Source of the DNA: Sitta carolinensis
Lineage: Eukaryota > Chordata > Aves > Passeriformes > Sittidae
Direction of reading: 5' to 3'
DNA length: 64,000 nt
NCBI GenBank assembly: GCA_032173965.1
Contig: CM063290.1
Span: 7,651,501-7,715,500 of the forward strand
Part shown: positions 25,526 through 38,988 of the stretch, in pieces
Layout of the letters: each line of letters begins with the position of its first letter
Position numbering within the stretch: position 1 is the stretch's first letter
Position numbers and translations under genes: made by a program
Notes under the pieces: model-generated
Told to the model about the DNA's origin: nothing
The model's database searches: none
The model's input: only the letters and a program-made list of their open reading frames with translations

Positions 25526-28500
25526 CTCAAAAATACCAATGGTGCAGAAAGATTCTGCTCTTTACCAGTGATTCAAGTTTGACATTAGCATGACTTGTTG
25601 TATTTTAAAGGTGAGATATTAACAGAATCTTGCCACATGTAAATGTGTTTACAGACAGTCCTATGCTACCCTGATCTCTGGTAGGGCTTTTTTCAGCAAG
25701 ATTTTGTGACAGCTTGGCTGTAAATCAGTTGTGCTGGTAGAGGGTGATGAGCCTGAGCTGGTGACCCTGCTGGCACTGGAGGTGGGTGACAGGAACTAGT
25801 GGTACCAGTCAGGTTATTCTGAGAGTAAAAAATAACATCTGCAGAGCAACCACTCCAAGCCTGAAGCTATTTATCCATAAAAATGATTCTGTAAGGAAAA
25901 CTGTTAAAACCTGTAGCAAACTTTATATACAGCAAAAAGGGAAAAATGTGATATAATTTCCACAAAGACATAAGAGCATGAGAAGTGTGGCTGAAAATTG
26001 AAGGTTCTTATAAAGTACAGGTACACTAGATAGTCCAAAAATCCATGACTCTACAGCCAAGAAAAAAGCCTAAAAGCCTTTTCTAGCTCAGCATTGAAGT
26101 GAGAGCAGAGATTAGAAATAAAAAAGCAATTTATAATGAATAGGAAAAGAGACACTAACAACAATTGATATAGTTCAGAAGTTATGAAGTGTAGAAAGTT
26201 GATAACAGCCACTAAAGTATCCAGGATAAAGCCATGTGAAAGGACAATAAAAGTTAAAAATGTATTTTTTTTTATGAAGAGCAACACTGTGGCATAGTTG
26301 TGTTACTGGACAGAGATGAGGAAAAATATCTGTTGTGTGGTACACACAAAAGCAGTGATATTTTTGTCTTTGTTCAGTATAAAGGAGACCCCCAAAATAG
26401 GATGTGCTTATATATGGGAATATTAACAGAGTTTTGGGGAGATTGTTAATGTTCTGTCAGTGCTCAGGATTACAGTGGTAAAAACAAGCTGATACATCAG
26501 TTATGCCTCCTGGGCAAAATAGTGGTTTTGTTTTGTTTCTTTCTGAAGACAGAACAAATACTATCAGGTATAATTTCTGATGCTTCTTTATCATTATACT
26601 CTTCTATTCCCTCCTAGCTGAGCATCTTACACAGTGGTCAGAGAGTGGGAACAATTAAATATGTGTTCCAATGCAATGTGGTAGAAAGGGGAATATATAT
26701 TTTTAAAATGGCATGTTGTGAATAGAAGTTGATTTTTTTGCTCTATGTACAGAATATTGGCTGGGCTGATGATAAACTTTCAGGGTTCTGCATCCTAAAA
26801 GATATTGAACACCAAGTAAGGAGTCCATGGTATTTAAGGCTATAACTATATTATAACTACCTTAAAGACCACAATCAACAAAGAGAAATGACAAATGATT
26901 AGATTTTTTAAATTACTGAATTTTTAAAATTAGGTATTTATATTTTGTTTCTGGTTGATATGTCCAGTTCTGTGCTATCTGTATGATATATAATGGCACA
27001 TGGAAATTGGGAAGAGATTCCTGGAGGTTATTCCCATGCTATTGTTTGAGAACTGGTACATGACCTCTACTGTGTTAAAATGCCTTTGGCTCATGATTCA
27101 TCCACAAGGTCTGGAGATGGCACAGGAGCCATTGCCAACAACACTTTGGCCATGGCCCTCCTGTTTGAGAGGGCAGGGCAGTCAATAATGTGGAGGGGGC
27201 TGCTCTTCCTCAGCTGGCCTCAGTGTTAAAGAATTTACTCACTCAGACATAGCCAATGGTCTAAGGTTCCCTTTAAACCTCAAGCTTTAGGAAATAGAAG
27301 TGATCAAATGGCACGTCCCGGTTGGTGTGCTCTGATCCTACCAGCTGTGCTCCTCCGAAAAAAGGGATGAAATGATTAAGATCTGATTTATGCTCTGTCG
27401 TAGTACTGCTCTAGCTGTCAGACTAACTGTGCCAAGGCAGTAGGATTTGCCTGCAAGTGAACTGGAGCTCATTCTTCTTTTACATATACTTGTGCCAAGT
27501 GTTCTGCAGCTCAAGGTGTATTTGTCTGATTTCTTTACTGTTTCTTTAGGGTGGGACTCCTCTATATCTAGATTTTTACTTTTTCTGGAGGAATAGCCCA
27601 TTGAAATGCACAGCCATGAGACCTATCCAGTGGGGAAGTGGTTGTATGCAATTAAACCTAGAACATGCACAGTAGACAAAATTGCAGAAAAAAATAGAGG
27701 AAAGTTGTGATGTAGTCAGACACATAAAGGCCTCTATAGGTTCCACCCTCACTTGCTATTTTACAGGAGTTTTACAGTGCTTTATAGTGATGAAGGCACT
27801 ACAGCTGTGAAGACCCCACAAGAGTCTTGGAAACAGCTTTCAAGCACTTTTGCAGTTTATATAATCCAGAGCTGAAGAGTAGTACTGTGCCTTTTAGACC
27901 TCATTTTCCAGTAGAAGGAAGAGGATGACTAGGAAAAGATTGAGGACCTCTGGATGGTTTAAGATGAGTATTGTTGACCGCAAGTAGATTTCAAAGTGAG
28001 GCTATTTGCATTAGCAGGGGTCTGTAAGAATAGTTTTGATAAATCAACATAATCTTGGCTAGTATTTATGTCCAAGCAATCCAAGAAGAACAATTCTTCT
28101 TTGTCTTTGTTTTTCATAATATTCTTGTAATTATTGAAAAGCTTATAGGGAAACTTGAAGTTTAGCAGAGACAGGAGAGAGGAAATTTTCAGAGGAAAAT
28201 CAGTCTGAGGCTTCCCTTTAGCTCTCCTAACAGGACATTCAGTTAGAGACTTATTTCATTTGGGATTTAGTGGGGGGTTGTGGTGCTTTCCTCAGCTGGG
28301 TTGGCACTTATGCTCATGGGTGCTTTTTCAAGTTTTGTTAGTTCGAAACTACTGAATTGCAAATCTCAGAAAAGTGGGGGTTTTTTGCCTTTGTGAGGTT
28401 TCGAGCAGTGTAATTTCTGATCCCACTCACAGCTGTTCATGAGACCAAGTTGGGGTTTGGCATTTCCAGGCCCGAATGGAAATTCAGTTAGAATGAAAGG

Positions 28501-29684
28501 AAATAGTCAAGTCCAAATATTTAATGTTAAGAAGTACAGATATTCTATTTGTTCTAGGAACATGTGAAAGTGAGAGAACATCTCTCTGGTAAATAAACCT
28601 TACTTTGCCCATCCCTTTTGGCAGTGGGATGAAATGCAGACTGATTGTCAGCAGGAATGCCTTTCAGGACATACAATAGGTCACTGGAGACCTACTGAGT
28701 ACTTTAACAAGTGTGTCAACTGGCATCAAGTGGTCAAGCGTAAGTCCATATCCTGGGATGTAGTAATTTGTTTTGTGTGCTGCTGATACTGTAGAGGCTG
28801 GAATTTGTGATAGAAATAAGCAGTTCTCCAAAGTATCTTCAATATATTTGCCAATGAATTAACCATACAAACACTGAATGCCAGCTGGGACAAATGGAAA
28901 ATAACACATCTAGAAGTGATTATCTGGGGCAGAAGTGAGTGGGGCCACAGTTAAGGCAGTCAACTGGTTTAATGATTACTTTTTGTTTAGCTGATTTTCT
29001 TGAGAGTTTGTCCTTCGGTCTCTGCTGAAACACACAGTTCTGTTGAGCCTTCTAATATTTTATTATCTTATACTCCTCGTTTCTCTCCATATAGGCAAAA
29101 TTAGCATTTTGATTAACTAAACAACAATTTTTGAACATTTGAAGGAAAAATAAAAAGCAAGATTTCATCAGTTTTTTTCATTCCAACATAGTGACCTTGT
29201 GTTGTCCTTGTTTTTCATTCCCTTTTGCTACCTTTTAAAGTCTTAGCCAAAGATCTGGAGCTAAATTCAGCCCTGATGTAAAACAGCACAGTTTTTCTAA
29301 AGCTTTTGCTGTGTTCTGCTTTGATCCTGGAAGACTCACTTTTAAAAGGTGGGTATGACACAGTTTCTCCTCTGTAAGGAGCTGAATTTTTTTTTCTCCC
29401 CTGATGCTTATCATAGCAGCAAGGAAAGCACAAAATTGCCCCGGGAAGACATTTCAATAATCAAAAATCTTTCTTTTGTAAAATTATCACAACTAATATT
29501 TTATTTGACTTTGGCTTCCAGAAAAGTCAGTGGGAGGAAACTTGCTTTGTTATTTGGACCATTCTTTCAGAATATAGAGGAATTCTTATATTAAACACAC
29601 TGGACTGATAATGAACCCAGACAAGATGTCTGATAATATCCTCTACTCTTCTCAAGAGATGAAGTGTTATATTTCAAAATGTGG
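25526..29684. other. Non-coding stretch, no gene seen
   Basis: AT-rich unique sequence. Frames are at most about 87 codons. No microsatellite above about 12 bp, CR1 block or structured RNA was recognised. Confidence 0.6.
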
Positions 29685-29811
29685 TAGAAGTTTGTGCAAC
29701 TGATATTTCAGAACTGATCACCAACAGAAAAATATAAGAGAAAAATTAAGGTCCATTATCTTAAGTGGGTCCTTCCTTGTTTCTGTGGCTTGTTAAACCA
29801 GTGCTTCATTT
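29685..29811 (+). repeat. Diverged repeat, copy A
   Basis: This segment aligns by eye with 31777-31901 in the same orientation. The shared blocks, in order, are TAGA..TTTGTGCAA, CAGAAC..ATCACCAACA, GAAAAA, TCCA, CTT.AG..GGTCCTT, TTTCTG, CTTGT.AAAC and TGCTTCA. Identity is roughly 70% with a few small gaps. The order and spacing are too regular for chance. It could be two copies of an old transposable element I do not recognise or an ancient local duplication. Confidence 0.6.
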
Positions 29812-31776
29812 TAAGGCAGATGAAGGTGATATCTCTGTCTTCCAAAAAAATAAGTTTTGAGCTGAGTATAGATGCAAAAATCTTGTTGAGTTCCCAGGGG
29901 GGTACCATGAGAAACAATGAGTGGCAACTACTCACAGTTTTTGATGATGCTGAGAGAGCTGTGGTGGAAGAGGCTGCATAAACATAAGAATTGTTAATAA
30001 GTTGTTTAGATCTCAAGTCACTGGAAAATGCTTAACCCTTTATCTCAAAGTTAGCATGAAGATAGTTTGTGATATTAATTGCTCCACTTGTTAATTGGAT
30101 TACCTCCAAATCTGCATGTCATTCAACAAAGACAGCCAGAAGTGGAATGACAAACCAATTTATGAGTAGAAAGGTATTTGGCAAGACTGCTTTCAGTCAA
30201 AATGTCCCTTTAATGAAATGCCATGGGGAGTAGTTGGTTAAGAGAACAAAGTCAGGTTTGTGGCAGGGCTGTCAGTAATTTGAGAGGCTGCGCATCTCTG
30301 GAGCAGAATCTTGCAGAAAGGGTAATTGCAGCAAGTGTCAATCTTAAATATCAAAAAAAGACATTGTGACCAAATGCCAGTATCATGTTCTGTGAGGTAT
30401 CACAGTTCAAGAAGTAGCCCTGAAGCATTATGGTGTGTCAGATATCTGGACCCTTTGATTGGGAAGTGCTAAAATTTCGAAGAGTTCCAAAAGATGTCAC
30501 CAAGAGTTCAACTTGTTTTAATACTATTTGATAAAGATCTAGGAAAGATATGGACCGTGCCAAAGGAAGGACTTCTGGCATTTCTGAGTTATGAATTATA
30601 TTGCCAATAGTGAAATAGTGACGTTGTAAAGGAGTACAGCAAAAATCTTGGATCTTAAATTAGTACTTTTTTTCCGAGTAATGTCATGAGATGCCACATT
30701 CATGAACAAAGTGGAGTACAGCATAAATTAATAGTCTGTTATGGGAATTGGCTTCTGTTGCTGACAGTGATTAATGGAAACTTTTAACTCAGCTCGTGAA
30801 ATATTTTCAGGCTTATAGAGAAAGTGATACAACTACCAATCACACTAATGGGCTTCAGTATTCTTTGCACCCTACAATAGAATTCTTCATCAGAGTTATC
30901 TTTCAGCATTTTTGTGATTACCTGGTTTAGCAGTACCAAATTTGGGGGTACTTTAAGGCTTGAAAAAATCATGTGGAAAGAGTCTAAAGGTTGTGAAATA
31001 TTTTTACTGCCCATTCACTTCTTGATAGAAAATTTTATTTTCTATTTAAATGTAAGAAATGTACCATGTATAATTTAGTTATCATATACTCATGGTATGC
31101 TTATGAAATCAATATAAATTCTTAACCTCTGAATAATGACAAATATGCCTAAAGATGAAGCTGCATTACATATTGAAGTACTAAGTGTGTTTTTTCCTCT
31201 TGACATATCTTCAGACTGGGAAAAGAGTAAAGTGCTGAAAACAGAAAGCATTAATATTGTTGACAAGTAAACAAAAAGGAAGATTATAGCCCCACAGCTC
31301 AGAAAATTGTAGTGAATGCAGCCCTCAAGTTACAGTGCAGATATAGTAGAAATGCATGTTTTCTACAGGGAAAGCTTAGAAAATAAGCATGACCTTTTAA
31401 TGCACAATCACAATGTTTTTAATAATGCCACAGTATTAAAGTCCACTACTAAATTTGTCATAAAGGAGGAAGGTTCACCATATGTAGGGATTTCTCTTGT
31501 CTGATACAGTAAGTGTTGAAATAAGCATTTCTGTCAAAGGAACTTAGGCAGTCACAGAGAGCATTTTAAAAATGAAGTGTAGCAGAAGTAACATGATTTT
31601 GAATATTTATCTAAACATTCTTTTCCTATTCATTCTGGGAGAAAATGTTTTAGTAATATGTTCAATTTCTTTTCTTGGATTTTAGGGGAGATGGGGATTA
31701 TTTTTGGTTTCTTTTTTCTTACCTTCCCAAGGGTTTTATAGATCACAACATCTGTAAACTGAATGGACAAATGATA
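29812..31776. other. Spacer between the two diverged repeat copies
   Basis: No gene is seen. A 63-codon plus frame (29790-29981) and an overlapping 86-codon minus frame (29756-30016) straddle the end of copy A and are unrecognised. The rest is AT-rich. Whether the similarity between the copies extends into this spacer could not be decided by eye. Confidence 0.5.
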
Positions 31777-31901
31777 TAGATATTTGTGCAAATTGGTATT
31801 ACAGAACCAATCACCAACATGAAAAACAACAAAAATACTGATTTCCACTGGCTTGAGCTGGTCCTTTCCTCTTTCTGAAACTTGTCAAACTGCTGCTTCA
31901 A
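31777..31901 (+). repeat. Diverged repeat, copy B
   Basis: This is the partner of 29685-29811, in direct orientation about 2.1 kb downstream, with the same ordered blocks. The GGTCCTTTCC and CTTGTCAAACTGCTGCTTCA part is the best-preserved section relative to copy A. The family is not recognised. A minus frame of 72 codons (31630-31848) crosses its start and is not supported. Confidence 0.6.
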
Positions 31902-34597
31902 ACTGGTGTGCTCAAGTGAAGGCCCTTATTCAATGGATTTTCACAGTGAAAGTATACACTTCTATATTTAGATAATATTAATTCTCATTCTAGGCAACAG
32001 GCACTGTCTGCATGGAGATCAAGGGAAGTGTTTACTTAAATTGGAAATTCAGTTGCATTTTTACTCTAAAAGGTGAGGGGGTTAATAATAGATATATATT
32101 GACATTTCAGAATTCTGTTGACCCATTACTTACTCTAGCTACCAGCGCTGTATTAAAGGAAAGATAGTGCTGTTCTGTGTCTTTGACATTACCAAGAAAG
32201 ACAATTCTGCAATCTGTGGAGCTTCCGAAACTGATTGTTCTGTAGCCAAAATCTCACCAGTTCTGCCATATCAATAGGTTTTTAAGTGTGTTCCATTTTG
32301 TAAGGGATGAATATTTGCATAAAATTTTATATTATCACTCTTATAGTCATTCAGTTTTCATCTACAAATTGGATAATCCAAACCACATCTCCAATAGATT
32401 GAATTCCCTACACTCACATGTGCTGTCATCTCCCGCTCACTGGTGACAGAGAAAAACTCCTTGGAACTTAGTTGGGAATAAAGCAGTCGTGGTTTATTGT
32501 TACTTATGGGAGGAGCCAAACTGGTCAAGAGAAACTCTGTTGTCAGACCACAAATGGCATTTTTTCTGCTGGAAAAAAGCCAAAGCAAAAGGCTCCCAGC
32601 CAAATCTTTCTATTAACCAAAATCAGTTTCCCTCCCAGTCCCTCTCTGCAAAAACAAAACCCCACAGTCTGTTCTTACTACTATGCCACTGAAGCAGCAG
32701 CATGATTGCTAAATTTTGTAACCTATAAGCAAACTAAAAAAAAAAAAAAAATAAGATCTTTTCAGATACATGAGAGACCTAACAGAACTGAAGTGTGTGC
32801 CAAAAATTTGAATGGGCTTCAGAACAACTTTTTACACCCAACTGTCATGACATTAGGGTTTTCCTGGTGAAAGCGTTTTGCTTTATCAGGCCAGTGTTAA
32901 ACAATAGGATTGAAAAAAAAAGCCAGTACACACCTTGAAAACAAGGTTATAGGAGTTTTGGCCATGAAGATTGTGGTGCATAGGCAGTTTCCAGGTTTTC
33001 CTGTCTAGCAATGATGATTTTTACCCAATTTTTTCCTCTTTCTATTTCCAATGAATTTTCTTCCTGTGGGTGGCCCCATTTGGGTCATGATGCTTAATTT
33101 CAGAATTACTGTACTAAATGTTTGAATTTGATTTATCTTTCTTATTTTTAGTGTCAGCACACCTGAGTAAACTGCAAGTGTTTGAAAAGCAGATTGAGTA
33201 ATTAAAACTCAGCTTACTGTATGTTTAGAAAATTTTTGTCACTAGTAGATGGTAGCAAGGGGGGGAAGAAAATTATTGAGCAAGAAAGGGCTTGTCAGGG
33301 AGAGTAATGAGTTAGGAGATGGATAAACACAAGGCAAGTGATGAAAACAGTGACTGGTAAGAGTGTTGGCAAGAAATGAGCAATACATTGAAGAAAATAT
33401 TTCACACAGAGGGATGGACTGATTGCTCAAGTTTCTATGACTGAGTGACCCGTCACCCCAGCTATCTTCTAAACCACTGAAGATAGAATAAAAAATTCTA
33501 TTTTGTGTTTCATATACTTTTTAAAAGCAACTGATTTTTTTAGTTACTATTTAAATATTACGGAAATGTTATCTGATAATCACCTCTCACTTCATCTGAA
33601 GAATTAAAAATGCTTCATGCTTGAGCTGTTAATATGTCATCACTTTTTCAAATGATATCAAGTATAAATAAATTATATTAGTTACAATAAGATGCAGTTT
33701 TTGTTTTGATGCAAAAGACTGAAATGAAAATTAAAGGGGAGTTGCTTGACTAAAAGAGTGAGGTGCATGTTATTCTAGAACAGGCACTAGACTTTAACAG
33801 AGAAAGTGATAGTAAAGCAGATCAATGGATGTTAAGAGTTCTAATAGAAAAACACATCCCTTTTTCTCTATTTCAAAAGTCTGTCATTTCAATATCATGT
33901 AATGAACACCAACTTTTCAATATGTCTCATCCTACTTAACTAACACACAGCCATTTTGGAAATCTGTCTGTAGGAGTAATAGTAAAAGATCTGGAAATCT
34001 GAGCCTTTCTGTGGGTGCAGGATGGTAAAGAAATTCAGTGTTTACCTGGTATAAATGAATATACCACAAAGTTTGTTTTTTTTTTTTTGTTTTTTTTGAG
34101 GGCAGTATCAGCTAATTCAAAAAGTTAAATTAATTAAAGTTAACTCTTAACTTGGGATAATATTTTCATGGTAGTGATATACTTCAGCTCATCATTCTGC
34201 TGTATTATAGCTGGAGCAGTGATTCTGTTGTAACTTTTTGTGCAGCTCAGTTTTAAATTTTTTTTTCTATTTATTGTTCTCTACCTCAGCTTTCCAAACT
34301 CAGTATTTGCACAGTCAATTTTGTGCCTTTCAAACATTATCAATCAAGTTGTAGCAGACTTTGAATCTCGACATCTTATTGTTGATATAAGAGAAATTAC
34401 ATCATCTATTGTCAAGTAAATGCTTGAGCTGCAACTTGTTCTCAAGGAGGTAAAATAATCCAAGGGATTGTTTTGGTTTGGGTTTTTTTTGTACAGAAAT
34501 CATAGTCACAGCATATTGGCAAATATCTTTTTCCTGGAGAGAGTTATTTTAAAACATATCTTGCTAACATCAAAACATTTAAAGCAATTAAAAGCTT
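31902..34597. other. Non-coding stretch with homopolymer runs
   Basis: Contains a poly(A) run at 32736-32751 and a T-rich tract at 34072-34097 interrupted by single G bases. Two nearly identical-length plus frames (32472-32705 and 32489-32692) and an antisense frame occupy the same bases near 32.5 kb, which argues against real coding. I checked 32390-32720 for LTR-like boundaries and found none convincing. Confidence 0.55.
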
Positions 34598-34620
34598 TGT
34601 ATCTTTACTACAAAGATACA
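34598..34620. repeat. Perfect 9-bp hairpin
   Basis: TGTATCTTT (34598-34606) pairs exactly with AAAGATACA (34612-34620) across a 5-base loop. Related CATATCTT and TTGTATCTTG motifs recur in the next 35 bases. No function can be assigned. Confidence 0.8.
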
Positions 34621-35859
34621 TATCTTTTATACATATCTTGTATCTTGAGACCCATCTGGCTGCAGCAGGTCAACTTTTTCCAGGTTAGCAGTGTGTATTT
34701 GTGAGCCTGGGGAGTCTCAGCTGTGGTACTTGATAGGAAGCAATAGTGTGAATCTAAGGTGTGATGATGTGGAGTAGCAGCATTATTACGTTGAAGACAC
34801 CTGGTTTGTCCATCAGCCTCAAAGGAGACAAAGGTGTTCACCTTGTTCCTGGCTGCTGCCTATCCATGCTCTCTGGAAACCATGTGGTGGTGGAGGGTCC
34901 AAAACAATCAGGTTTAGTACTTTGCTGGTCTCCCCCCATCAGGTTTTGTTCCGAAAGGTTTAAGGTGTCCCTTTCCCTACTGCAGCTGCTATTGTTCTCT
35001 GGTAGGGCTGCCTGGTCATGGAAAGCAACCCATCCTTTCCTGGTCTGCAGTAACCTCTAAAGCATTTTAAAGTGAAATTCTGTATCTGTTTCCTCTTCTG
35101 ATAAGCAACCTTGGTTTTTTCCACCTTCCAACCTTTCCACATGTTTTTCAGATATCTGATGATATTGATGACTCTGAAATCAATAATCATCACCTTCTTG
35201 TGTACATAAAATGAATTTTAGGACTAAGGAAAACCATACATTGATTTTTGCTTTCTAATCCAGAATGATGCAGTCTTCTGGAATGTTGTTTTTGGAAACC
35301 CCCGCTACATCAGACTTGTGCAATAGAGCTGAGTGACAAATGATGTGTGGGGAAAAGCAGTGGAAGGATGCCCTGTCGTTGTATCCCTGAGAAAATCCCC
35401 TTTTAAGCATGGACAGCTGCAGTGCCTTCCCTCCTGCATGTCAGTTTGTAATCAGCAGAACAATTGAAGTCTGTCAGTGGCTCTAAGCACAGTGGGTCAG
35501 ATACTTTGATAAGCATATATCTGCCTTGGCTAAGTAACAGCTGCATCCTAAGCATTTAAATCGTGTCACATCCCCAGGAGGTGCCCTATGGCAGCATGGT
35601 GGAGGGATGAGGCCCTAAGGCTGCCCCTACTGTTACAGGGCTGCTGTGGCTGCACTGGGGCTCCCAGCTGAGCCCTCCTCAGGCTCTGGGATGGTGAACA
35701 GGCTGCTCTGAACGACCCAGGTTCTACCTAGGGGACAATGAGAAAAGGAAGATTAGAACACTGCGGCTGAAGTGTCCTGCTTGTTGGGGAAGCAGAAAAA
35801 AAATTGCAGCTCTGGGCAGCTCATGATTACCTGTGTGCTATTCTCAGATCACCAGCCTC
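34621..35859. other. Non-coding stretch, no gene seen
   Basis: Moderately GC-richer at about 34690-35050 and 35575-35800. A 99-codon plus frame (34761-35060) and a 77-codon minus frame are unrecognised. No repeat family was identified. Confidence 0.55.
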
Positions 35860-36340
35860 CCCACACGTGCAATTGCTCCCAAGTCCACTTATCTGCATAT
35901 GAAACTAGTTAATAAAAATGTTTTGGGTTAATGGCTTTCTCTAACCCAGGCTTTTCAGGCAGTGCAGGAGAGGAACAGAGTGGTGGTTCCCAGGGCTGCA
36001 GCCTGGCCCCAGCACCTAAATGACTCTGCTGACCCACCCAGCTGACCCACCAAAGTGGAGAGCAAAGCCCAGCTTGCCTGTCCCAGTGCTCTTTTACTGA
36101 TGGCTATTATGTTAACATGAGGGCAGAACTCTTTCCTCTACATTAAAAAAAACCCTTCCCCCTACATGCCTCTCTCCTATTTAATTTCTTTCTGTAAAAA
36201 CCTCTGCAGTAAAATGAATGCGGCAGATGTCTACTCCTCTGTAAAACGATTATGCTTTGAAGCCACACAGTAGCCTCACTTTTCATGGCATTAATGATGT
36301 GGACTAAGCTTTGGGAATTGTATTTAAAAAATACTCCAAA
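35860..36340. promoter_or_regulatory. Candidate conserved non-coding element
   Basis: Motif-rich unique sequence. There is an E-box CACGTG-like core (ACACGTGC), a CAATTG, an octamer-like ATCTGCATATGAAA (POU-type), ACTAGTTAATAAA, GTTAACATG, and further on GGCATTAATGATG and a CpG-containing AAAACGATTATG. It is low in simple repeats apart from an A-run near 36145. The regulatory interpretation is inference from motif density. Conservation would have to be shown. Confidence 0.2.
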
Positions 36341-38941
36341 TAGAAGAGGTCTATTCAGCTGCTAAGCACACCCATATTTTTAATAGCTAACGTGTGTGTG
36401 TGTACACACATACAGAGAGTTCTTTTCAATCCTCCTTTTTCCTAGGTGTGAGCATAGATTTGAGCGCAGGCCGATTTTCATTCCTTTTTTTTCTTCTTAC
36501 AGCTTGAAATAACCAGAAAAATTTTCATCGTTTGATATAAGCAAGCAGTTTCCAGTGGTGAGAGTTTGCTGGGTGCTCACTGGAGGATGTTCCTGTGGCA
36601 GGAAGTGCACTGCTTTTGCTGGGAGCTGCCTGGTGCACTCTCTCCTCAGGGACAAGGTGTTTACAAGTAGCACCACAGTGCCACCAGCATTATCTTCACT
36701 AAACCTACATGTTTGTGACCTTTTTTCTAAGTAAGCATTTCACAGGATTTCAGCCCTTGATAATAAAAACCCTGATATTTTCAGGCAGCTTTTGGAAAAC
36801 AAACACATTCCAAAAAATTATGTCAATAGGTCAATGACTTGAATTGGAGACTCTCCCCAGCTCTTGGACTCATCTTGCAGGATTTCTTTAACTACTCTGT
36901 ACTTGACGAGTGTCTTTTCTTACTGGGAACCTGAGGGTCCTGTCTTGTGCTTTATTTTGCTGTCATGGTGTTGGTGCTTTTTCCCTGTTGAGATGATGTG
37001 CTGCAGAGGGGCATGAAACCATCTCTGAAATCAGCTACCGTATCCTTTGGGAAGGGGATCTGGGGCCCCTGAGGCTCAAAGCAGCCCAGGGACCTTAGGA
37101 TCTCCTAAAGTGAACTGCAACATCTTTTTTGACTTATGTTTGGAGAAAGAAAAGAAACCAAAGCAACAATACCAAACAGAAAAAATTACATTTGAAAAGT
37201 GAACCTAAAAGTTTTCCAGGGGAATAAAAAATATCTGTGTTACAAATATCTGTGCTTCAGGAGTGGTAGGTTCACTGTATCTCAAGTGTCCTTGCTAAGG
37301 GCCAGAGGAGACAAATACAGATTTTTCATAACTGCCCTCTGTAAGAGAAAAAGAGATGCAATAAACTTACAGAAAATGCAATTTAACTTCCTATGAGTCC
37401 ATTGATATGAAATGCAGCAAAGCCGAGCTTTTTCCTGCTGTAGTGTCTTTGTAACTCTGTAGCAATTGACCTAATTTTCATGTAGAATAGATGAAGTTAA
37501 AATTAAATGCAAAATATTTTCTTTCTTACTGGTTTTGTTTCTCTTTAGGAGGCAATGTTTTAATGCTCTAAAAACCAATTTTGTTTGAATGTTAATTTAG
37601 TATTTACAGGTCCTCTGGTCTTTTGGATTAATATTTTTCTTGGTTGCTTTTATTTTCTTTTTTGTTTTACTTGTCGATAGTGCCTCTATAGATAAATCCC
37701 TCGCTCCTATTGCTTACATTTTTTTCGTTAAATCTGACTCAGGCAGGAGAGTAGATGGCCCTAAAATGTGAATACTAAACTGTGAAGCTTTAATATATTA
37801 GATACAGACTACATAATCTCATTCCAAACAAGCAAAAAATAAAAAAATAGAAAAAAAATCTAAAGTTTATTCTTTCTACTAAACAAAAAATCAACCAGGC
37901 TGTGGACTTTTGAAAGCTTTGGGTACATGATCTTTACATAGTCATATTTTCTGTATTTGATGATGCGTTTTGCTGTTCTGTTCTCAGCAGTTAACAGAAC
38001 CACATAGGTTACTACCTTTTAATTTTAGAGGCAAAAAATTCATTGTTCAACATAGACTGAAATTAATACAGGAGAACACTAATGAATAGTATAAAAGAAA
38101 AATAATTTAAATTACTGTTTTAAACCACTCATGATGTTTTTGAATGTTGTAGAATCCAGTGCTCTGCAAGAATTCAGTTACGTGCATGTTAGACTGGAGA
38201 ATTTTGTCCCACATATTAATGTATCTAAAACACTGATACAGCAGTGATATACTGCACAAGTGGAGGGCAGCATTAGTGGTTACATAGATTTTTAAAAAAT
38301 TCTATATTTTTCATCAAATGTATGTTGCATAAACTTTCAGTATCATTTTTCACAGTAGTGAACATTTCTGAATAGACAAAAACAATTTGAAAAGTAAATG
38401 AAGCTCTAACATTTCACTAATTACTTCTAATTGATTTACTCTGGTGCATTCAATATTTAGTGGCAGAGTTTTCTGGCCAATCAGAAATTTTGCAAACTGG
38501 ATTTTTTTGTCTGTAGAAAGCTGGCTGTGTTACTGCAAGTTCTGCTGGTAAGTCCATTTTAAACCTCCTGCAAGGGACTTAAGGGTGACCTGAGAGCTTT
38601 TTAGGAAAGTATTTATGCAGGTCATCATTTTACTTCTTCAAAGCCAAATAATCTGAAGTGCTTTTGTGATGCAGAATTTGGGACAGAAGTTGTTAAAGGC
38701 AGTCAGAAACTCGGCTTGGAGAAATTGTTTTGAGCAGTCTCTAAGATGCTGGGAAGCAGCGTTTGCATGTTCCCCGTTACTGCCTCCATTTGAAAGGGAT
38801 GCACTTGTTTGTAAGAGCTGCTGTGCTCGGTTCTGCCCAGCTGAGTTCTAGGTAACCCAGGGAGACTTCCCAGAAAGTTGAGAGTGTGTTTCTTTGTTCC
38901 AGGGTACTATGAAAGGGAATCAGCAAGGGCCTCTGGCTAAA
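36341..38941. other. Non-coding stretch with a GT/AC microsatellite
   Basis: A (GT)n(AC)n run lies at 36392-36413 and contains the perfect 14-bp palindrome TGTGTGTACACACA (36397-36410). A short direct duplication of AAATATCTGTG occurs around 37229-37254. The rest is AT-rich unique DNA without a supported gene. Confidence 0.6.
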
Positions 38942-38988
38942 AAATGTAAGCTGACCTGCAGTATGCAAGTGCAGGAGGTCAGCCATTT
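38942..38988. repeat. Imperfect hairpin
   Basis: AAATG (38942-38946) pairs with CATTT (38984-38988), and GCTGACCT (38950-38957) pairs with AGGTCAGC (38976-38983). GCA/TGC adds three more pairs towards the loop, with small bulges. At about 47 bases it is short for an animal microRNA precursor. A 137-codon minus frame (38777-39190) crosses it but has no recognisable domain. Confidence 0.55.

Noticed and set aside
32390..32720. Possible solo LTR
   Set aside because: No convincing TG...CA ends, target-site duplication or polyadenylation layout could be defined.
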